Shown piece by piece: positions 8,015 through 11,514 of a stretch of 11,514 nucleotides of DNA. Source of the stretch: Spirochaetota bacterium (GTDB taxonomy: Bacteria; Spirochaetota; UBA4802; JAFGJZ01); the NCBI GenBank assembly GCA_023396665.1, contig JAEWVL010000097.1, positions 1 to 11,514 of the forward strand, given 5' to 3'. Within the stretch, counting starts at the first letter, position 1. The number at the start of each line of letters is the position of its first letter. Below the pieces are notes generated by a model, which worked only from the letters and a program-made list of their open reading frames with translations, had not been told where the DNA came from and ran no database searches. Both the position numbers and the translations under genes were made by a program.

Positions 8015-8148
8015 ATACCGGATTAATCGGGTTTTTTCCGCGGCTGTGAAGTACTGTCTTGCACGGACATTTACAGAATCGGTAACAATTTCCCGAAATC
8101 CCTTAATTACAGATAAAAACGGAATCGTGCGTATTTGGAGAAAAAAAC

Positions 8149-9765
8149 ATGAATTCTTTCGTATCATCAGGTCTCAAGCCTGAAATAGTATCGGCGATTA
8201 CCGAGCTCGGCTTCGTAATGCCCCTTCCGATTCAGGAAAAGGTCATTCCGGTTGTTCTTGAAAGCGATTCTGATATCGTCGCTCTCGCTCAAACCGGTAC
8301 CGGTAAAACCGCGGCTTTCGGGCTTCCCCTTCTTTCGCGAATCGACATCAGCAGCTGGATTCCCCGCGTGCTCGTTCTTTCCCCGACAAGAGAGTTGTGC
8401 CTTCAGATCGCAGCCGAGTTTAAAAAATATTCCAAGTATATGCCCAAACTGAGAATTTGCGCCGCATACGGCGGTGCGAGCATCGTCACGCAGATGAAAG
8501 AACTCCGGGAGGGGGCGCACGTCATCGTCGCGACTCCCGGGCGTCTGCTCGATCTCATTCGGCGCAACAGGGTAAACCTGGCACAGATAGAAAGCGTGGT
8601 ACTCGACGAAGCGGATGAGATGCTCAATATGGGTTTCAAAGAAGATCTGACCGCAATACTCGATGCGGTTCCCGCACAGAGGCGAACGCTCCTTTTTTCC
8701 GCAACGATGCCCCCCGATGTGGCTCGTATTGCGGCCGGTTATATGCGTGATCCTCTTGAGATTTCTTCGGGTGCGGTGAATACCGGCAATACGGATATCA
8801 GCCATGTGTATCACCTGATATTTCCGAAAGACCGCTATCGTGCGCTAAAACGCATCGTCGATCACAATCCCGGTATCTACGCCATTATCTTCTGCAGAAC
8901 CAAAAAAGAAGCTGCAGAAATTTCGGAAAGTCTTGTTCGCGACGGATACAATGCCGATGCACTTCACGGCGATCTTTCACAGTCGCAGCGTGATGCGGTA
9001 ATGAACCGTTTCCGTTCGCGCAACATCGACCTGCTTGTCGCAACCGATGTGGCAGCCCGCGGCATCGATATGAACGGTCTTTCCCACGTTATCAATTACA
9101 ATCTTCCCGACGAGATTTCCGCCTATACACACCGAAGCGGCAGAACCGGTCGTGCCGGCAGAAAGGGAACCTGTGTCTCCATCGTTACGAAAAACGATCA
9201 GGGCAAAATTTCGCGACTTTCTAAAATAATCAGCTGTCCCATCGAGAAGAAAGCTCTGCCCAGTTATGCTGATATTATGGGCGAGCATCTTTCCTTCTAT
9301 ACCGAAAAAATTCTCTCCCACGAGGTTCAGAATATTCCCGGGGTTGATGATATCGAACAGCGGCTCTCTTCGCTTTCAAAAAAAGAACTGATTTCAAAGC
9401 TGCTGTCCCTTGAGCTGCAGCATATTCTTTCATATTACAAGAAAGAGCAGGCTATTGAAGAACCGCGAGAGATGCAAAAGCAGCGTTATCATCACAACGA
9501 AACATCCTCGAAAGAAGGTGCTGATAGAGGGCGCTCCTATTCGGGAAAATGGCGCGGTGAACGCCGTGATAATCGTGAGGGCTCAAACGAAAAGAAGGCC
9601 GCATTTGAGCGAAAACCGAAGCGCACGAATCAAAGTGCACATTCTGAACGATTGGACAGCAAGGGCGGTTTCGATAAAAAGGGCGGTTTTGAAAGGAAAG
9701 CAGGCTCTTCAGTAAAAAAAAGTGATACCAGAAAAGGTGCGGGGGCACGCAAGATCTCCCGTTGA
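8149..9765 (+). CDS. DEAD-box ATP-dependent RNA helicase (DeaD/CshA-like)
   Basis: This 538-residue cytoplasmic RNA helicase unwinds short duplexes using ATP; relatives act in ribosome assembly, RNA decay and cold adaptation. All core motifs are intact: Q motif around F21-Gln29, Walker A AQTGTGKT (47-54), PTREL (79-83), TPGR (129-132), DEAD (153-156), SAT (184-186), ARGID (303-307) and HRSGRTGR (328-335). The core ends near 360. A helical segment (about 370-435) follows, resembling the dimerisation region of DeaD/CshA proteins. The last 100 residues are a low-complexity, strongly basic tail rich in Arg, Lys, Gly and Ser, with a GGFDKKGGFERK repeat at 506-517, likely an RNA-binding tail. There is no DbpA-type RNA-recognition domain evident. 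GGAG lies 8 bases before the ATG. The non-coding stretch upstream could be a long regulated leader, as in cold-induced relatives. Confidence 0.95.
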   Translation: MNSFVSSGLKPEIVSAITELGFVMPLPIQEKVIPVVLESDSDIVALAQTGTGKTAAFGLPLLSRIDISSWIPRVLVLSPTRELCLQIAAEFKKYSKYMPKLRICAAYGGASIVTQMKELREGAHVIVATPGRLLDLIRRNRVNLAQIESVVLDEADEMLNMGFKEDLTAILDAVPAQRRTLLFSATMPPDVARIAAGYMRDPLEISSGAVNTGNTDISHVYHLIFPKDRYRALKRIVDHNPGIYAIIFCRTKKEAAEISESLVRDGYNADALHGDLSQSQRDAVMNRFRSRNIDLLVATDVAARGIDMNGLSHVINYNLPDEISAYTHRSGRTGRAGRKGTCVSIVTKNDQGKISRLSKIISCPIEKKALPSYADIMGEHLSFYTEKILSHEVQNIPGVDDIEQRLSSLSKKELISKLLSLELQHILSYYKKEQAIEEPREMQKQRYHHNETSSKEGADRGRSYSGKWRGERRDNREGSNEKKAAFERKPKRTNQSAHSERLDSKGGFDKKGGFERKAGSSVKKSDTRKGAGARKISR

Positions 9766-9788
9766 CAGAGACCCTTCACAACGGTACT

Positions 9789-9858
9789 AAGCCGTTAGGG
9801 CAGTACGCGCCAGGCTCGAATGCATTCACGAGCGGATAGCGTGAGCCCTATACGGCTT
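9789..9858. other. 70-nt imperfect hairpin between convergent helicase and queD genes
   Basis: The arms pair as AAGCCG/CGGCTT, TAGGGC/GCCCTA, ACGC/GCGT and GCTCG/CGAGC, separated by small internal loops (T/TA, AGT/GA, GCCAG/GGATA) and closed by a 10-base loop AATGCATTCA. That is 21 paired positions from 9789 to 9858. It starts 24 bases after the helicase stop and ends 4 bases before the queD stop codon, so it fills the convergent gap. It has no T-run on either side. It could be a bidirectional terminator, an mRNA-stabilising REP-like element or a small mobile repeat. Confidence 0.7.
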
Positions 9859-9862
9859 GCAT

Positions 9863-10237
9863 TCAGTCTTCCCGGTAGCTGCAATGACAAAGCGATGATT
9901 CGTAGACGCTCACAACATCAACATGTATATGTTCTTCTTCGTGCAGGCGGCTGCCGAGCGAATGATAAATATGTGCGGCGATATTTTCCGCACTGGGGTT
10001 TTTAACGATAAACGGATCCAGATCGTTCAGCACCCGATGATCGAGCTCATCCGTAATTTCCCTGATATAACCCTTGAGAATTTTAAAATCGATAAGCATG
10101 CCGCAATCATCGAGCTTATCCCCCCGAACAGTGGTGATAACCCGGTAGTTGTGGCCGTGCATGTTCTCGCATTTTCCGCGGTAATTGCGCAGATAATGTG
10201 CCGATGAAAAATCACTTTCAACAGTACAGTAATACAT
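9863..10237 (-). CDS. queD: 6-pyruvoyl-tetrahydropterin synthase family protein, 6-carboxy-tetrahydropterin synthase (QueD)
   Basis: QueD converts 7,8-dihydroneopterin triphosphate to 6-carboxy-5,6,7,8-tetrahydropterin, the first committed step to queuosine and other 7-deazapurines. The 124-residue protein has the normal length. It shows the zinc histidines His14 (SSAHYL), His27 and His29, the CxxxHGH catalytic cysteine (Cys23), LDHRVLND (His67), SAEN (Glu84) and a late glutamate (Glu113) for pterin binding. I start at the ATG at 10237, one base after the upstream stop codon. MYYCTVESDFSSAH is the usual QueD N-terminus, whereas the longer reading from 10282 only adds residues overlapping the previous gene. 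The arrangement TGA-T-ATG implies translational coupling to the DegT-fold gene. A pteridine-related role other than queuosine remains possible because no other que gene is in the window. Confidence 0.9.
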   Translation of the reverse strand: MYYCTVESDFSSAHYLRNYRGKCENMHGHNYRVITTVRGDKLDDCGMLIDFKILKGYIREITDELDHRVLNDLDPFIVKNPSAENIAAHIYHSLGSRLHEEEHIHVDVVSVYESSLCHCSYRED

Positions 10238-10238
10238 A

Positions 10239-11261
10239 TCAGATAAACTTCGCCAGTGTGCGTGAAATTTTCTCGACTTCATTTCGCGTCAGTGTCGGAT
10301 ACAGCGGCAGCGAAAAGAGCTTCTTTGACATGCGATCCGCATTGGGGTAATCCATCCCCTTTTTTTCGAGTATCTGGTGCGCACTTACACTGACCGGCTG
10401 GTAGAGCTCGATGCCGTTTTTCTTGAAAAACCTGGTGGTCTTGTCGGCCGGCGCGTCAAAAATGATCGGAAAATGCTGATAGGGGCACGAATCATTATAG
10501 GGAAACAGTACCTTGTGGGGGGTAAGTCTCGCCCTGTCATAGTAGATTTTGGCTATCTCGCGGCGTCGTGCGACAAAGTCCTGCATTCTGCTGATCTGCG
10601 ACAGGCCCATGGCTCCCTGCAGATCAGTCATGAAATATTCGAAGTTCTGTTTGCTGGCCGAATAGCGAAGTTCGTTCATCAACGAATGATGTCGTGCATT
10701 TCTGGAAATTATTGCGGCACCGTTACCGGTGGTAATTACGTCATTCGGTGTAAAGGTGATTATCTGAAAATTGCCTTTCAGCGAGGCCAAATCGAGATTG
10801 TCGCTTCCGAGCAGTGCGGATATGTCTTCGATAATGGGTATGTTACAGCCTTCAAGTGCTGAATAATTGCCCGCAACGCCGATCGTATGCGTGAGTACAA
10901 TCGCGGCGCTCCGCTCGGTGATCGCCTTAAGTACCTGTTCACAGTCGGGGTAGAGCATCTGATCTATATCGACAAGCACCGGTTCGGCACCGCAAAGTGA
11001 AATAGCGTTCAATGCCGCCTGTGACGAGTAAGAGGGGATAATGACCTCTTTACCCCTTGCTTCGAGAGCGCATAAAACGAGATGAAAAGCGGCGGTAGGC
11101 GAGTGTACTGCCAGCAGATTTTTTGATCCGCTCAGTTCAACGAGGGCCTTTTCAAAGGAAGAAACCATTCCGCCGCTGATCAATTCGTCGTTGATCATAC
11201 AGTCGAGAACCCCTTCGAGATCTTTGCGCGTTATTGTCGGTTTACTTGATACAATACTCAT
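10239..11261 (-). CDS. DegT/DnrJ/EryC1-family protein lacking the PLP-binding lysine
   Basis: The 340-residue protein follows the DegT/DnrJ/EryC1 aminotransferase fold along its whole length. Recognisable blocks are the N-terminal SKPTITRKDL, VIIPSYSSQAALNAI with GAEPVLVDID, IEDISALLG (Asp146, the residue that contacts the PLP ring nitrogen) and TDLQGAMGLSQI. The block that normally reads SFxxxKxxTTGEGG reads TFTPNDVITTGNGA, so the Schiff-base lysine is Asp174 and the GEGG is GNGA. The substrate-side SGT motif is SPT. It therefore probably cannot work as a normal PLP aminotransferase. A sugar dehydrase-like, binding or regulatory role is possible; known relatives such as ColD replace the lysine with histidine. 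I start at the ATG at 11261, preceded by GAAGGTG at good spacing. A start at 11282 adds MKLKVAN but has only a distant AGGGGA. It is the first gene of an operon with queD. Confidence 0.85.
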   Translation of the reverse strand: MSIVSSKPTITRKDLEGVLDCMINDELISGGMVSSFEKALVELSGSKNLLAVHSPTAAFHLVLCALEARGKEVIIPSYSSQAALNAISLCGAEPVLVDIDQMLYPDCEQVLKAITERSAAIVLTHTIGVAGNYSALEGCNIPIIEDISALLGSDNLDLASLKGNFQIITFTPNDVITTGNGAAIISRNARHHSLMNELRYSASKQNFEYFMTDLQGAMGLSQISRMQDFVARRREIAKIYYDRARLTPHKVLFPYNDSCPYQHFPIIFDAPADKTTRFFKKNGIELYQPVSVSAHQILEKKGMDYPNADRMSKKLFSLPLYPTLTRNEVEKISRTLAKFI

Positions 11262-11332
11262 GTTCGCCACCTTCAGTTTCATTCATTGTCAGCAAATCCC
11301 CTGACGGACTGCGGTCAAGTTTTTATCGCAAC

Positions 11333-11344
11333 TTTGCGCTTCGC
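11333..11344. repeat. GCGC motif, copy C, in the DegT-fold gene leader
   Basis: TTTGCGCTTCGC matches the minus-strand reading of copy A (TTTGCGCTTAGC) at 11 of 12 positions and is again followed by an AT run (TTTTTG). It lies about 75 bases before the DegT-fold start. It overlaps the small dyad CGCAA-CT-TTGCG at 11327-11338. Confidence 0.35.
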
Positions 11345-11369
11345 TTTTTGTCGAAAGGTGATATGTGCT

Positions 11370-11375
11370 ATTATA
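11370..11375 (-). promoter_or_regulatory. candidate -10 box for the DegT-fold-queD operon
   Basis: The minus strand has a perfect TATAAT about 110 bases before the DegT-fold start. No convincing -35 hexamer lies 16-18 bases further up, so recognition would need an activator or an AT-rich upstream element; the region 11376-11400 is AT-rich. A 5-bp dyad GTCAG/CTGAC (11288-11305) lies in the resulting leader, around the more distant AGGGGA. Confidence 0.4.
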
Positions 11376-11405
11376 AGAATTTCTAAAAATTGATCTTTGA
11401 AACTC

Positions 11406-11513
11406 GAACCTCGAATAAGTCCAATGAAAAAAGAGGTCTTATCATTGCGGGCTGGTCGCCTGCCGTTGGCAGGCTGCTCGCCCATGCGTCCAGGGGGGTC
11501 TTATTCGAAGTTC
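11406..11513. repeat. 108-bp element with terminal inverted repeats (MITE- or REP-like)
   Basis: The left end GAACCTCGAATAAGTCC (11406-11422) and the complement of the right end (11497-11513) match at 15 of 17 positions. Inside is a nested hairpin: GGGC/GCCC (11449-11452 with 11480-11483) enclosing a perfect GCCTGCC-GTT-GGCAGGC stem (11458-11474) with symmetrical 5-base internal loops. A second dyad, CAATGA/TCATTG (11422-11427 with 11442-11447), sits in the left part. GGTCTTAT occurs twice, and its partner AATAAG once, so alternative pairings are possible. An ATG at 11425 opens a frame that runs to the window end without a stop, but no ribosome binding site precedes it. The element may continue past the window. 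Confidence 0.6.
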
Positions 11514-11514
11514 C

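Noticed and set aside
8016..8036. CCGGATTAATCGGGTTTTTT as a terminator before the helicase gene
   Set aside because: The apparent palindrome is out of register by one base and leaves no usable loop, so no stable stem forms.
9789..9858. Integron attC-like site, because of GTTAGGGC and GCCCTA
   Set aside because: In attC sites the RYYYAAC and GTTRRRY boxes face inward from the ends; here GTTAGGGC comes first and the second box is broken by an extra base, so the orientation is wrong. No integrase is present.

Overview
The window is about 11.5 kb of moderately GC-rich bacterial DNA carrying seven recognisable protein genes. It looks like core chromosome of a diderm (two-membrane) bacterium. It has a class A penicillin-binding protein, an exported ~950-residue M16 protease and a LysM protein whose M23 domain resembles the non-catalytic EnvC/NlpD amidase activators. 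The PBP1A style and overall gene mix suggest a spirochaete or a related uncultivated lineage, but this is inference; no rRNA, tRNA or taxon-specific marker is present.

Layout. (1) 182-3690, plus strand: a PBP1A and an M28 metallopeptidase joined by an ATGA stop/start overlap. (2) 3765-4475, minus strand: a LysM + degenerate M23 protein converging on the M28 gene. (3) 4593-4703: two terminator-like hairpins ending the next gene. (4) 4724-7585, minus strand: a large exported two-module M16 zinc protease. (5) 7586-8148: a divergent intergenic stretch holding an operator-like palindrome, a possible decayed reading frame and one copy of a recurring TTTTTGCGCT motif. (6) 8149-9765, plus strand: a DEAD-box RNA helicase with a basic, repetitive tail. 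(7) 9766-9862: a convergent gap almost filled by a 70-nt imperfect hairpin. (8) 9863-11261, minus strand: a two-gene operon of a DegT/DnrJ/EryC1-fold protein followed one base later by queD. (9) 11406-11513: a 108-bp element with 17-bp inverted ends and nested internal hairpins, reaching the window edge.

Themes. The first half is concerned with the cell envelope: peptidoglycan synthesis (PBP1A), probable control of peptidoglycan hydrolysis (LysM-M23) and extracytoplasmic proteolysis (M16). The second half is RNA- and metabolism-related: helicase and QueD.

The most notable observations are these. The DegT-fold protein has Asp where the PLP-binding lysine should be, yet is tightly coupled to queD. 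The M23 domain has lost most of its zinc ligands. There is a well-formed 70-nt hairpin between convergent genes, and a MITE-like inverted-repeat element at the right end. A short AT-flanked GCGC motif recurs in the gaps ahead of several genes. No CRISPR array, complete insertion sequence, prophage or defence system was seen.
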